Shown: positions 35,100-48,665, counted from the stretch's first letter. The stretch is DNA of 64,000 bases from Cristatella mucedo (GCA_009760855.2 WPIO01000101.1:305501-369500), one strand, 5' to 3'. Notes: generated by a model from the letters alone, not told the origin. Numbers and translations: made by a program.

Positions 35100-38000
35100 G
35101 CATTCTGATACCACGGTTCAAGCCTGCTCGGATGCGCTGAGATTTGGCGGCCGGGTTTAAACGGTCTCTTTCTGCGACCGCCATTCTCCCATTAGACGCT
35201 GTCGCTTTCGGCGGGAAACCAGTTCGAAAGGCAGACTTGCCGTTCTGCTTCTTCATCGCCAGCATGTGGAGCCATGCTGACCTCGAGGTCAGCAGCAAGC
35301 CGCGGACAGACTGGCGGCCGATTCTGATAAAGACTCAGTGTAATACCTTAACAAGCTCCCTCAGGCTGAGGAACTGGGCAACACTGAGGAGGGGGTCGCC
35401 GAGCCTTTAATCCTGTGCATTGACCCGAAAGGAAGCTAGTCCGACAGGCCGGCCAGTCCATGCTAGCCCACCAGACAAGCCTGTTCAACCTTTTTATGAT
35501 TAGCGGACCATGAAAAAGGTAAAGGTCTAGGTCGGCTCCTTGATAAAAGTCCTAGCTACGTCTCTGCTAGGGCCATTTATTTCTTTTCTTTCATGCCAAT
35601 AAGTTCTTTCGAGACTCGGCGAACGGATCCGAGGTCTCATTCCTCTTCGCGACTGAGTGGTGAACGGTAGTGACAGCAGCAGCTCTTGGACCAATTCTCC
35701 ATAATATATTTATTTTCGTACGGTTAATTAACTGAGTGAGTGAGGTCTTGCAGCCCTCTGATATGGCAGCACGCTCCAGTACGTTCCTAGTGACAGACAA
35801 ATGGACGCCTGCAGTAGGAACACACCAGTCCAATAGCAGTGACGTGCTCCATGTCAACTTGAAGTTCTCTAGCAGCTTAACGTGAACCAAGAGAGTATTG
35901 AGACCTAGCTCGGTAGCAATATGGCGGTGAAAGGTAACTGGCTGTTGGCAGGGGTGGTTGCGATTTGATATAAAATGCCACTTCACCGTTGAGTGTTGTA
36001 GGCTTGCTTCTGCTTGTAGTAGAGGGGCCCGCCCGGAATTAAATCGCTCGGTAGCTTGCCGAATACCCGTCGTTTGTTTTTCATAGACACACTACTTGTG
36101 TACGTAACTTCTACGGTACAGATGTAAAGAAAAGAAAAATGCAAGTATACCTGTAATTATGAATCACCAACTGCCAAATTGTTTGCGAGTTCCTAGTACA
36201 TCTCTCGTAGGAACCAGTGTGTTTTGAATAAACTGAAACAGTGAGCACTTGCACGAGGGCCAGAACATGGAGAGGCACGGGTGAGTTGGCAGGAACAGGT
36301 GAGTTGAAGACACCACCTTCATCCCATGGTTCCCTTTTCGCCGAACATTATTGATTTGCCCTGCTCACTAGTTTGTGACACCGAATAAGCTTGATATTAC
36401 TAGTACATAATTGTAGAACGAACTAGTTAGTATCCGAGTAATACGAGTTGAGCATAGCAGATCGGTAAGTCTAGGACATAAATAGTCAAGTGTGTTTGAC
36501 TCAGCTACAACAATCGTACTCTATCCAACGCCATGATTGAATTCCTTTATGAAACCGCATTATTGCTACTGCGCGCGATGAAAAGATGGAGTTTTTTGCA
36601 CATTTATTTTTTTGAAGGAATGACCTGCCAAACTCCATTGCCTACTACGAAGTCAACAACGTGGTGAGGTGGTACAGCCTGTTTGCTGATGGAGACTTGA
36701 TAGCTAGCGACATGGCAGCGGCGATCTTTATCAGGCGACCACATGTCTGCCGTCCGTCTCGAGAGCTTGTCTTGGACTTGATCGCAGCTTGGTGTGACTT
36801 TCTTGCAACGTAGTTGGACGACGCGGCAGTTCCTACGCAAACGCTCCTGGTCCGTCCTGGCAGCCCTCCGCCCTAATTGCCCTCTCCGTGGTTGCCAAAG
36901 AGCGTTGGCGTTCACTAGCCTGCACGCTATCGCTCGAAGGGATACGCGAGCCCCAGTGGCTTGCACAAGCTGCAGTCACGTGTGAACCTATTGACTGCTC
37001 GCCTAAACGCTTGCAGATGGCGACGAACAGGTGGGCGTATTCTGCCCAGACGATCGGATCGGTTCAAAATGACAACAGCAGCCGAGCTCCCGGAAAAATT
37101 AAATGACGATTTTGCAATCGATGTGGCCGCATCCTGCTACGATAAGGTGGACTACGTTGATTTTAATTCTCGGGCCCTTGGCTTTTGAGATAGTGACGGG
37201 TGGATTTTCTAGCGGCAGCCGGCTAGATGAGATTACAAATAACATCACCCTGAAGGCAGTCCGAGTAATCGAACTGAGATTAGCCGGCCAAAGCAGAAGC
37301 CACGCCAGCATTTACTATGCTTCCCTGTTTCTATTGCCAGAACAAACTACTGGCAAAAGCTCGCTCGCTGTACACTCCACTAACGGGCCCTCAGCAAATC
37401 ATTGTTCGGTATGTGCCGTTCGTCACCGCTGCCTAGAGCTCTAGTAATATGGGCGGTCATCCGGTCTGCCGCCAGGGCTTAGTTGCCCTCCTGACCGCTA
37501 GGAAGCCTGCTAAAATGCTCATCGGAATGACCACTAAATCTTGTCAGCCGCACAGCTTCCAGCATCACTTTGTGGTTGGTTTTCTCGAAGTGTGCCGTAC
37601 TCATTCCATTGAGCAAAGCACTCCTAGGAGCAACGGTGCAGTGGGAGACCCGCCAAGCAAGTACTGCGACAAGTAATCCGACGCTGTTCACCTCACCAAT
37701 TGCGTAGCCTGTTACGTAGCCGGCCTCTGCTCCGCGACAAACCATACTTACTTTGGTCTCCACGTTCTCTCAACGCCTTATGTCTATAGAGAGCAGGCGG
37801 AGGCGGAAAACGACCGAACCAACTTGGAGTGCATTTGAAACCAGTGACTTCCAGCTGCAGACGACTGCAGCCGTCAGTTCGGCCGGAAGCAAAGCTGCTG
37901 CGATGACAGCAGTGCACGGCCAGACATAATTGCTCTCCTGCCGACCACCACATCCTAGCTGACCGACGGACAAGCTCCCAAGGCAGGCTTGACCTTGCAA

Positions 38001-39493
38001 AAAATTGTGCTGCCCATTCGCGAGCTGGCAGTGCTGAACGGCAGGCTTGTAGCTTTAGCATATCCACTGCGATGAGAGCCGGGCTGGTGGTCGATCGATC
38101 GAGCGACCGCCGGTACTGCCTTCGAGACTTCCCCCTAACGCCTGTTTTGAATCTAGCACGTCTCAATCATCATGTTAACTAATCCCAGATTTGCACTCGT
38201 TCCTCGTAACCGAGCAACTTTAAGCAATATGTTTCTGCACCACTAAGCAGCAGCTGTGGATGTGCAGTGGCTAAAGGGCTTCGGCCTAAACAACTCTGAC
38301 TTCGAACGTGAATAATAGCTCCTGAGCTTAAGTTTTTACTGAAAACTCGACGCGAGGAGCTAGTCCTAGTAATTGCGAGTGCTTGGAGGATGCCGGTGCA
38401 CGGAGCTTATGCCTTGAAGCAGCTGAGCTGGTGGTGAGTGAGCAGCAGTAGAAACAACACCGACGTACACACACGGGTATGGCGACAGTGGCAAAGTAGG
38501 ACAGCGACCAGAAACGCCCATACTTTATAACGAGTAAATGTCCTCAGACGTATAGCTTTGTATTATACAGCCAAAGTGGGAAGCCACATCTGATCACGAC
38601 GGGCCGAAACCTGCGAATCGCCATCCATCACTGCAAAAGACCTTGTACATAGACTAAGCCATATTGAATAGCCTAACCGGCTCCAAATGATTATAACCCA
38701 GCTACCAATAATTATCTCTAGCTACAGTCGTGGCCTGGCCTATTGCTAGGTTACTAGCGTTTTTCTGTGAGCCCGTCCGGGGACTTCGGGATGAAGAGTG
38801 TGCATAGAGTTCTACTGCAGCAGGACACGAGCCTGCAGCCTCTGCTTTCTGTACCGAGGATCTAGCAATGGCCGCTGAGCTGCAGAGGCTAAAATCAATG
38901 AAGACAACAGCCGCACGATCAGCGAAAGCCTACCTGACTGTGGCACTTAAATGGTAGACAGGGGTGGAATATGAAAAATCTGGACTTGGTCGCTTGTGTG
39001 CCACACCAACTACAGCTACAAGAACATTACAAGACACGGGATAGCTCGTTTGTATGCTCACCGTCTTTAGTCCTATGAAAGCGTATAAAGCGTATGAATA
39101 GCGTTTTAGTCTCATTCATAGGCGATGCCTGGTAGAAGCATTCTTGCAGAAGCCTTCAGGTTTTCTGTCTCGGCCTCAAAGCGCAATGTATTTCACAGCT
39201 GACCCCTATCATGTGTATTCCACTGCCGACCAAGCCGTGGTTGCTGTCAATTGACCGGCAAAAATCTAGCAGCCAGCATGACTCAAATCTTGGACCTCAA
39301 GGTTTAAAGTCCATCTTTGTAATGCTAGCGCCACCGAGATGGACTTCAGTGTTGTATTTTTGCGTGCTTATTTGGCCCCTAACAAGCATCTCGGTCATCC
39401 TTCGGTTGGATCTTTACTTCATCGAACAACAAGAAGCGACTGCTCCAAATAGTTTATTGTAACCAGTGATTTTGATCTGGCTGTCTGGTACAG
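35100..39493. other. Featureless stretch
   Basis: Unique-looking DNA of moderate composition. ORFs at 35986-35591 (-), 36966-36604 (-) and 37103-37444 (+) match no family I know. No repeats of the common families are seen. Confidence 0.5.
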
Positions 39494-39662
39494 GGCCCGA
39501 TAGTCAAGGACCTAAGGTGCTCGCTCTTCACGACCGAGGTAATCGGTTCGAATCCGGCAGTGGGCGATCCTTTAATGTCAACTTGCAATCGGTGGTGATG
39601 GCCGTAAAAGCTCTTCTGCCGCTATACAAATAAGGCTACTAAATGAACGAATATTTTTTTTT
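39494..39662 (+). mobile_element. SINE1 copy G, diverged
   Basis: The B box is GGTTCGAATCC near 39545, followed by the SINE1 body and the CCGCTATACAAATAAGG tail, ending in a T run. Confidence 0.7.
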
Positions 39663-41085
39663 ATCAAGAACTGACACTAGATGCAACCAACCGAAAGGAA
39701 ATAGAGACGTATGGCTGGCCCAGGCATTCACTAAGAGTACAATACATGTCGCCAGCAGCAGCAGCTGCTGCTGCACGTATACTGCAGATAAAAAGAAGAG
39801 CCTCTTTGAGAGCTTGTTCAGTCGCGTCATTACTTGACTTTCTGGCATGTGCGGAAATGGCAGCCGCTGTTAGGGTGCTCAACTGCACTAGCGTCCTCTT
39901 CTCTGTGCACGTTTCCGTACGTACGTTAATGCCATCGGTGACTCAGCTAAGCAGAGCAAGCAGCGAGTCGTGCCGAAGCAGCTGCTTCCGTACAATGCAG
40001 CCGATGCATGCCGGTGCACAAATAAAGTCTGCTGCCTGCCTGCCTGGCTGCCTGCCTGCCTGCCTGGTCAGCCGCTTTGACGGATGGTTGAACTGGTTTG
40101 CTTTGATGGCTCTGCAAAGGCCCCCGCCCCCACCGAGTACCGAGCCGCGGGCGGTGTAGACGTCCGTCGAGCGATCGTCTTGCACTAACCGAACCCCCGG
40201 TCCTTCGCCTCACCAACCCTCGGTGCCTGTCTTAAACAGCCGAAACTTTGCTCTCGAGTTGGCCTGCCCGCCGCCATGATGGAGAGTGGGTTGCACTCGC
40301 GAGAGCAACCAGCACCACCCTCGGACCTTTCCTGTCTGACCTGCGCACAGCAGCACTTTCGTCCACTTTCGGCGGCTGCTGCTCCCCGCCAGCCAGTCGC
40401 AGTCCTAGTCGCAACATGGCATCCGAGGAGAGGATCGCGGGAGGGAGCGACTGGCTGCACCCTACTTCAGCTGAAACCGCCCTCGCTGGCAGCAGCCTGG
40501 GATCCTCGCCAGATGATGGGAGGGAGCTGAAACAACAACCGGTCTGTCTCAGGCAGCCCAGCCCAGCGCAGTGCGTCTGCCGACACCATTCGCTTCAGAC
40601 CTGGAGCCGGGGCCTGTAGCCAAGGTCGCCTCCGAGATGCAATCCTTCCCCAGCCAAGGTTACGGCTGGGTTCTCTCGTCAATCCATCGTCCGGTGGCTA
40701 GCTTTCATTGCTGGCAGCCGGCGGCGGACCACCCGCCCCCGGGGGGGGGGGGGGCCGCGAAGGAGCCGCCTCCGCGAATCCGGGACTTCAAACGCTGCTG
40801 CTGGTGGCATTGCCGGTGGCTAGTCTTAATAGCATGCTGCCCTAGCGCTGCCTAGCGTGTTTGGTGGCAGCTCTTCTCACTCGCACTCTTCCGTGCAGTA
40901 TAGCAGCTGCCGGCGGTGTCTCAGTAGGACAGCGAGATTCATCGGCTGCTGCACCACGCGGCTGAGCCGGCGGCCGACTTTTCGGGGCGCCAGCGACGCC
41001 TATGCGACGCTGCCGGCGGCGCTCTTGCCACCTCGCCATCAGTCGCGTGACGCATCGTCGTCACGCGGTGGGGGTACGGACATTT

Positions 41086-41884
41086 CCCCCCCCCCCCGAC
41101 TTGCCCCCCCCCCGACATTCCTCCTCGGACACTCCCCCCTGGGGTAGAACATTTGCCCTCTGGGGTAGGGCATTTCCTCCCCTCTCGTATGGAAATGTCA
41201 CGATATAAACTGTCTTAAGTAAATAAATCCTAGCTGATTAAACAGCCTCTTTTTGTATAGCGACAGCAGAGCCTTTACGGCTATCACCACCGCTTGCAGT
41301 GGCAATAAAGGATCGCCCACCGCAGGAATCAAACCCACGACCTCGGGACCGACGTCGTGAAAGCAACCGCCTTACCGAGTGTTGTTTACATATCATGTAA
41401 AAATACTATATAATATATATAATATATATATGATATATAATATGATATATATAATAATAAATATAAATATAAATAATAATAATAAGTATGAATATAAATA
41501 TATTATATATATAATATATAATATATAACGTATTCCTAAATTATAGTCATTAGAAATGCGGTCGCTGCGGCCCTGCTTTTCGTCAGAGCACCAAGTGCAA
41601 GGTCAAAGCTCTGCTCTGGGCGGCCAGCAGCAGACGCTCTCGGCAGCAGCAGCGAGCGAGTAGCAGTATCCTCGGCCGCCGCCGACGCCACTGCCGTCGC
41701 CCTTCCCGACATCGGCACCGCCGGCTACCGCCCGTCCAAACCTCATCTCCGCCTCCGACGCCGCCGCCGCCGCCGCCTCGCTGGCCGCGCTGGCCGTACT
41801 GCCTCCGTCGGTAGCGCTATCAAGTCACCGCTTTTACTGAGTCGAATCTATTTTTAATAGAGCGAGAACTTCATTTGATCATGA

Positions 41885-41920
<36 letters not shown>

Positions 41921-42048
41921 ATTCTTAGTTATACATTCATCAACATAGGGAGGAAATGTCCTACCCCACGGGGAGGGGGAAATGTCCTTGGGTCCGCCCC
42001 GGGGAAGTGTCTGGGGCAAACGTCCGGGGGGGGGGGGAATGTCCTATA
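41086..42048. mobile_element. Foldback-like element with about 100-bp imperfect inverted arms
   Basis: The left arm 41086-41195 runs GGACATTTCCCCC ... GGGGTAGGGCATTTCCTCCC. The right arm 41948-42048 is its imperfect reverse complement (GGGAGGAAATGTCCTACCCC ... GGGGGAATGTCC). Each arm is a few degenerate copies of a GGACATTTCCCC-type unit. The interior holds a SINE1 copy, an AT-rich stretch (41395-41530) and a GC-rich block. No transposase is seen. Confidence 0.6.
41219..41381 (-). mobile_element. SINE1 copy D, 5'-truncated
   Basis: Tail AAATAAAT, body and B box are intact. The copy stops at CTTACCGAGTG and lacks the first part of the tRNA head. It lies inside the foldback-like element at 41086-42048. 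Confidence 0.85.
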
Positions 42049-42816
42049 ACCGCACGGAGCCCCGCCGATTGGACGCTGGCTGTGCGTCGATGTGCCGCGA
42101 ACCGGCCGACGGCGTCCCGTTCGCTGCACCGCCAGTGCAGGAAACCAGTGGCTTCACCCAGTGGCAGACACCGTGGCAGATTCGCACTCACGCCCGCTCG
42201 CGTATAGAGGACACATCCTGCCGCGCCATTGCGCGGCAGGGGACGGGTTTCGGGTCGGCTCGAAGGCCTCCGCGCCGGGGGCGGTACAGTGCGTGTCGCC
42301 ACCGCTGCGCTAGCGGCCGCTCCGGCCGGAGCTGCGGCCGGAGCGGCGCATCTTTGTCTTCATTCTGGTCGAGACCACGCGCCGATAGCTGTCGGAGGCG
42401 AGGCGAGCGACTGAGCGTAGGGGAAGGACGACCGCACCAGGGCGCGCGCGCTCGTTTCGGTGGCCTGTGGCCAGCGCAGCTGGCGGACGGTGACCGGTGT
42501 ACTTTCCAAACTAAATATTTGCCTGCACTGGCCGGCAGAAGTAGCACTTATCCAGACCGCAGCCGCACACCTCCCGGCACGCCCCCTCCCCTTTACTAGT
42601 GGGTGGGCCTGTCGAGGATGTACGCCGGCGTCAGGCTTAATTTCCGTCGTCGCAGCCACAAAAATCCGGCACAGACAGCAATGGCGCGTAAAAGTCTCTT
42701 TCTCCGCGTGCGCTCGGTCCAGCGGCCTCAACGCGACAGCAGGCCGTCCGCAGCAGGCTGTCCGCCATCCAACCCATGAGCGTCCTCCGTCGCAAGCGTC
42801 GCAGGCTCGACGGGTT

Positions 42817-42872
42817 CTCGCCGAACTCTCGCGCTGCTCCGCCCGCGCGGAGGAGCGCGAGAGTTCGGCGAG
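42817..42872. repeat. 26-bp hairpin, one mismatch, 4-base loop
   Basis: The arms are 42817-42842 and 42847-42872, with loop CCGC. Smaller perfect hairpins lie nearby at about 42220-42243 and 42314-42346. Confidence 0.9.
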
Positions 42873-43310
42873 CGGCGCAGCGCAGCGAAGCGGAGAGCGA
42901 GGACCACGCTTATCTCGCGCGCCGAGCTGCGCTGTCCACTAGCTGCTTCTAGAAGTTCTTGCTCTCGAAAAATGTCGGATTCGGAGCGCCGCGGGCCGCG
43001 GGCGGCGGAGAGCGAAGGTGACGAGCGTTTACGCCGCTTTCGAGGCATTTCAACGTTGGGGCGAATGCTCGCATTCGCTTGAATAACGACAAGCGATGGG
43101 CCCCGGTCGATACGCGGTCCGTCCGGTCGCGGAAAAAGGCAATTCATCCGAGACTGCTGCCGTGCGCTTTCTTGCGCACTGCTTTCCTCGGGAGCCCGGC
43201 GTTAATGTCAAACCGAAACTGCCCCAGCCACCGATCGACGGAGGCTAGGTTATCTGTGAGCGCGTCGACAGCGGGATCACGCCAGGAAAAGCAGAAGCTC
43301 TCTCTCTCTC

Positions 43311-43336
43311 GCGAGCGCGTGCGCGCACGCGCTCGC
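43311..43336. repeat. 26-bp perfect palindrome without loop
   Basis: GCGAGCGCGTGCG is followed at once by its reverse complement. Confidence 0.9.
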
Positions 43337-45007
43337 AGCGCGCTGCGCCTCCACACGCCGTCGCGGCGCGAAGCCGATGCGCCCTATTTACGCGCGCCGC
43401 CGCTCAGAAATTCAATCGCTCTCGTCCGACGCGAGATCGCGCGCGAACGCGCACGAGCGCTCTTCTCGTCTTCGTCGGCCTTCGGCTGACAGCTACCGTC
43501 GGTCAGCTGAGGGGGCCGAGATTCTGCCTCGTCGATGAGCAGACGATCGTGAAAAGGCGAGCGTTCGCCGCCGCCGCCGTCGCTGAGAGCCGCAGGCTGA
43601 TAGGCTCGCGCGTGCATGCGGGGGGGGGGATCGGTCCACTTCCGGCCGCGACCGTTCGAGCGCCTCGCCAACCGCGCGAGGCCTGCCGCTCCGCTCCGCT
43701 GCTCCGATCTCGCGGCGAAAACGAGCCTCGCAATCGCTTCGTGGACTTCCGTCTCCGGGATTGGACTGGGCGAAAAGAGACGAAACGCGCGCGCGCGCGC
43801 GAGATTCGCGCTCGCTTCCCGAGCTGAGCATTGCGGCGCTCTGTCGCGGAGCCCCGCCGGGTTAAGGCCCGACTGAGCGCCGCTGATTGGCTGAAGGGAT
43901 TTTCTTTTGAGTCGCATCCGCTAGCGGCGATCGGCTAGCTGTACCGTATGATCTCAGCGTGATCATATGATCCGCTCTCATCAGATAGATAGATAGATCG
44001 TAGATAGAGCTCACACGATCATATGATACGGTAGATAGAGCTGTGATCAGCTAGCTGTTTCACTGATCCGCTAGCTGTGATCACGGCTGCGTGGCTTCAC
44101 TGCAAGCGCCGACGCGCCGCCACTCCGGAGCGGACAGCCGAGGCATTTTCCCTTCGTTCTTCCCAAGGCTGCTCGTCGCCAGCGTGACGCAGGCGAGTGC
44201 GCTTAGTCTCGAGAAACGTACGCGCTATGAGAGATGAGAGCTCTCTTCGAGTCGATGCCAAGCGTGCAACGCGCACCTTGCTAGGCTAAGCATTCATCTC
44301 TCTCTGTCCTATTTCGCAGGGCCGTACTGCGACGATCAAACGTTGCGCGTAGGAGAGCGCGCGGGCGCTCGCAAACGGCTAGCCTTGGTGCGATTGGGCA
44401 GCTCATCTAGCTCATCAAGGGCCAAGGCGCTTGATAAGAAACTCGCTTGCGCGGTGGCGGCGGCGCGCGATGGCACTCCGAGCGCGAAGCGTGGGCTGCG
44501 AATCGCAGTGAAAGAGAGAGCGAGAACTGAAGTGAAACCAAACGAGGGTCGATGGCGGCGCGCTTTGTTAGGAGCTCGACACGAAAAACCGGCGATGCTC
44601 AGAATAAAGGGCGACTGACGGAAGCAGCGGAGCGCGGCGGCGTTAGCTGGCCACGCCCCCACCCGGCGCTAGCCTAGCAAGTTCGCGCGGCAACCGATGA
44701 GTCAACGGTGGCGCCGGCTACCGATTAGAGCGTTTGAAGTCCCTGGACTTCGCCGGTGCGAGCAGTCGGTCGAGCTCATTGCCAGAGCTCGTTCTGCCTA
44801 TCCACCGCAACTGTACCGATAGCTGCGCCTTCAGCGCAGATGCCTGCCGGACCCAGGCGCAGCCGCTATGTGTTTCAAAACCTCGTCGCTCGTCGTATTC
44901 AGAAGACGAGTCACGAGTCAGTGAAAGCGCAGCCATGGGCTCGCTGTAACCACCAGTTCCGTGGCTGCAGTGCTGATGAGCTCGCAGAACTAAGCGTCTG
45001 AAGAGGT

Positions 45008-45269
45008 CTCAATGTCTCTCTCTCACCTCTCTCTCTCTCTCACTCTCTTCCCTCACTCTCTCTTAATCACTCCCTCTCTCTCCCTTATCCTCTCCCTCTC
45101 TCTCCATCTCTCTCACTCACTCTCCTCTGTTCATCCGGCAACATTTGCTGAAATGAGGTGCTTCGAGACTTCTCTCAACAAATGTAAAGTGCCTATAAAG
45201 AGACTTAGTTACAAGAGGGTGCTTTATCAAATATACCATTATTATTATCATTTTTACTCTCTCACTCAC

Positions 45270-45310
<41 letters not shown>
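45008..45310. repeat. Two (CT)n tracts flanking an L2-like tail
   Basis: 45008-45125 is interrupted CT and 45257-45310 nearly pure CT. The L2-like tail at 45175-45255 lies between. Confidence 0.9.
45175..45255 (+). mobile_element. L2-like LINE, isolated 3' tail
   Basis: ACAAATGTAAAGTGCCTATA, AGAGACTTAGTTACAAGAGG, then GTGCTTTATCAAATA and (ATT)n, lying between two CT tracts. Confidence 0.65.
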
Positions 45311-45311
<1 letters not shown>

Positions 45312-46094
45312 ATTGCGAAGAAGTTTGGAGCAAAATCGGCTGGCCACCAGCTTGGAGCCCTGTCGTTTGGGTGCCAATGAGCGTCTGCTACGGACGCCGC
45401 GCTCACGTTTCGTACCGTCGCTTCAATCGACCAGCTGGCGGGTCTTGCAGCTCTGCCGCCTGAGAGCGGCCGGCCGCGCGCGCGAGGGGCGACTCTGGGC
45501 AAAAGTCTCGCCAGCGGCTGCCTTCCGAAGTCGAGTTTTTTGTTCCTCTTCCGGGAGGTGCACTGCTCGCTGTGTGGAGCAGTTGCAGTAGGGCAAGGAC
45601 GAGACGCATCGCTGAGTCACGTAGCCGCCACTGCCGTCGCCGGTCGCGGCGCTCTGACGAGGGAAATCGGGACGGTGGCGGCGGCTACCCAAAGGGTGGC
45701 ACAGTAGGTCACAGTCGGGTCACGATGGTCGTCTTTGCCGCTTCCGCCTCCCCGTGGAACTTGATGGATGGACAGGCGCAAGAGGCAGACGAATCTATCC
45801 AACCACGTGCGACCAAGTGCGAGCGGATTGAGGAGGCGCACATGCTTGCGCGGTTTCGCAGGGTTTTGGTTGGCGGCTGGCGCGAGCTACGCACGCGCGC
45901 ATGCGCGAAATCGTAGTCGGATTTCTTATCGTCCCTCAAAGGCTGCGAGTTGCTACGACTGCGAGTTTCGTTCGCCGCCGCCATTAGAAACTCGCCATTT
46001 CATTACTAGTAATAGTTACGACCAGTCTCGAGCGAAATAGTTTTGAATGGTAGAGCATCGAGGCGATATCGTTGGGGCAGCAGTCAGCCAGTCA

Positions 46095-46880
46095 AGGAGC
46101 CTCTAACAAATGGCGTAACACGGGGAACAACAACAAAAACACGGGGAACCGCATGCTTGATCCAACTTCCTTTCACGGCGTATACTCTTCCTCTTGCCAA
46201 TACAAAAGCCACGCACGAGCTGGACTTTTATTTGTAGGCAGATGGCACAAAGCTGTCTGTATCTGCACTTTGATTTCTCCTTGTCCGTCAGCGTGTACAA
46301 CTCTCTTTAATCTCTCGCTTCATGTATCGCTGACATCGGCACTTGGATGGCAGACCAAACTTCCTCGAATTGAATGACAATAAAACCAACTTCCTTGCTA
46401 TTGGAAAGCATGGCGATACTCAGCAATTGGCCACGCCCATCTCTCAGAATGGGCGTGGCCAAAATATATCCTGTAGCATCTGAACGAAATCTTGGTGAAC
46501 TGTTCCGAAGCGACCTTGACACTGGACGACCGCACCATCTCCACATTCAAGTCTGCCTACTTCCAGAAACGTAAGATTGCACCAATTCGGGCCTACTTAG
46601 CAGGGAAGGCACACCCAAGTTAGTCGGTGCAATTGTGACATTCCATTGTGGCTTGTGCAACTCAGCACTTGCACATCTTCCAGCCTGCGAAATAGGGTGC
46701 GTACAGTCGGTGCAAAACTCCGCAGCCGGGCTTGTCTGACGTGAGCGTTCGCGTTTCCACGTCACACCACTTCTCAATGATCTGTACGGGCAACCCGCCA
46801 AGCAGCGTATCGACTTTAGAACAAACAAGTCTTTAAGTAGTGTAGGTCGCCTCTTGGAGCGAGACCTGAATAGCCAAAGA
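46095..46880 (+). mobile_element. L2-like LINE fragment, broken RT and C-terminal region
   Basis: FTAYTLPLANTKATHELDF matches [16 protein letters not shown] of the copy at 52.3 kb. ADGTKLSVS is a damaged YADDTQSY. Further on GAKLRSRACLT matches the QNSAARLVC region. Stops and frameshifts are frequent, and a hairpin (46427-46462) lies within it. Confidence 0.7.
46427..46462. repeat. Perfect 14-bp hairpin inside an L2-like fragment
   Basis: TTGGCCACGCCCAT, loop CTCTCAGA, then the exact reverse complement. Confidence 0.9.
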
Positions 46881-48074
46881 CAACATTTTGACCTAAGGAT
46901 CAGCAAATGACGGCTAACAGTAGCTGTTTTCTAGCCGTTGGCCCGAGTCAACTGTCGTAATTTTCATTCAAACGGTAACGTTCTTTGCAGATGGCCGCCG
47001 CCGCCGCCCATTTTTTCTTGCCAAACACACCACGGCAGTGCTTCGAAAGAAGAAACGCACTGTCACACACCTGACAATTTTGGGTTATTAGATTCGCCGG
47101 AAAGCTGGGTCCACGGCAGTTTTCCCCGTCTTCTTCTTCCAACGCGTCGTGTGAGAGTCGTGTGGAGAGAGCTACCCATCTTTATGCAGGAAGGCCGGCT
47201 GCATTTAAACTCACTCTGCAATCTTGACTCGCGAGAAACTAGGCTGCTCTATTGATCTTTAGCTGTTTTCTCGTCGACGGAGTGCATCCTTCGTGAGTTT
47301 CGTTAGCTTCAAGCTCAGTTTCGGTTCCAGTAGTTCCGACCGCGACGGGAAATCTTCTGACGCACCGATGGGCGAATGTGGGAAACGGTGTGGAAGGAGC
47401 AGGTGCCAGGAACGTTTGGCGCCAGGCTAGACGCCCCCTGTTGGAGGCTCGTCAGTAGGTAAGGGTAGGGCTGCACTTGCTTCAGCAGAGAGCTCGGATG
47501 AGAGCATGAGATGGAGTCAGGAGCGACGCAAAGGGCGAGCTGCAGAAATAAGGACACGAAGTAGTGTTCGGATGAATCGAAATGAGTAGCGCGACGAGTC
47601 GCCGCCTCACGAAGGCAAAGCTGCCGGAATGAGACAGCCTGCTGACGCAGAATGTATGCCATGTCCGGCGAGGAGAGACTGAAAGATCGCCACGTTGGAA
47701 GCTGTGCGCCCGCCCGAGGGAAGCTTCTCGAGCCTATGGGAGGCTGCATCGGTTGCAACGAGGATTGGAGCAGGCCTTCTAGTAGGAGCGAGCTGCGGCG
47801 GCAGCAGCAGCCTGGCGGCGGCGCCCGAAGCTCGGGGTCAGCTCTGCATCCCGCCCTGCGCCCATCCTGGCGGAGGCTGCCAGGCAGCCAGAGCACCTGC
47901 TTCGTACCGTCGGCCCCGTCTCGCGGTGGGCACCGTGCCCAGACTGCCACAAGCTCATTATTGTTCTCTCGTCCACCGGCCATCGCTTGTCGGCCATGGC
48001 ACTCAGGAAGTGGCAAATTATATGTTTAACCTCTACTGCCTCGGAATGCCGTCTCGTCCCCCTCTCTCATTTCT
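46881..48074. other. No gene recognised
   Basis: A 233-codon ORF on the - strand (48016-47315) and 125-130 codon ORFs on the + strand overlap here. None has a recognisable motif. Confidence 0.4.
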
Positions 48075-48203
<129 letters not shown>

Positions 48204-48645
48204 ATGTAGGCTACAAGCGCTCTAAGGCTGCCCTGCCCATCTGTCTGCCACACCCACCACGAAGGCTCTGGCGGCTGCCTTTCTGCGGCCCTCGAATTAG
48301 ATATCTAGCTAGACCAGTAATTCTACTGCTGCTTACTGCGGCGGATGCTGACTGCGCATTCTTCTCTTCGCCAAGACGGCATTGGAGTGACGACAGTGGT
48401 CCTGCTGCCTTGACTGGGAAGTGACGCTCTTGCACTTTCTAGTGAAGTCGACGAGACACAAGTCCACTCAACCCGCCACCAATCGGCCTCATTTAGACCG
48501 AGTGCCCGAAATAATAGCAAAGCTGCAAAGCTCATGCTGAGCTGCCATGATTGATTGATGTCAGTAGCTGCTGAACGGAGAGAGTTTCTCACCCGACAAG
48601 AGATCGCCTAGTAGGTTTTTGCTATCCACAGCAACTGCATAGAAA

Positions 48646-48665
48646 GTAGTCTCTCTCGCTCTCTC

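Larger units (their letters stand above)
32380..35100. other. CpG-dense block with hairpins
   Basis: GC-rich, with GGC repeats (about 32835-32870), a CAG run (about 34810-34845) and the hairpins at 32995 and 34311. No recognisable gene. Confidence 0.55.
42050..44720. other. CpG-dense block with hairpins
   Basis: GC-rich, with overlapping false ORFs and several palindromes. A short AT-richer patch at 43930-44085 holds GATCATATGATC and GATAGATAGATA repeats. No recognisable gene. Confidence 0.55.

Noticed and set aside
37068-37188. Small protein starting MTTAAELPEKLNDDFAIDV
   Set aside because: It looks coding-like but is only about 40 codons, matches no family and has no splice context or repeat relation.
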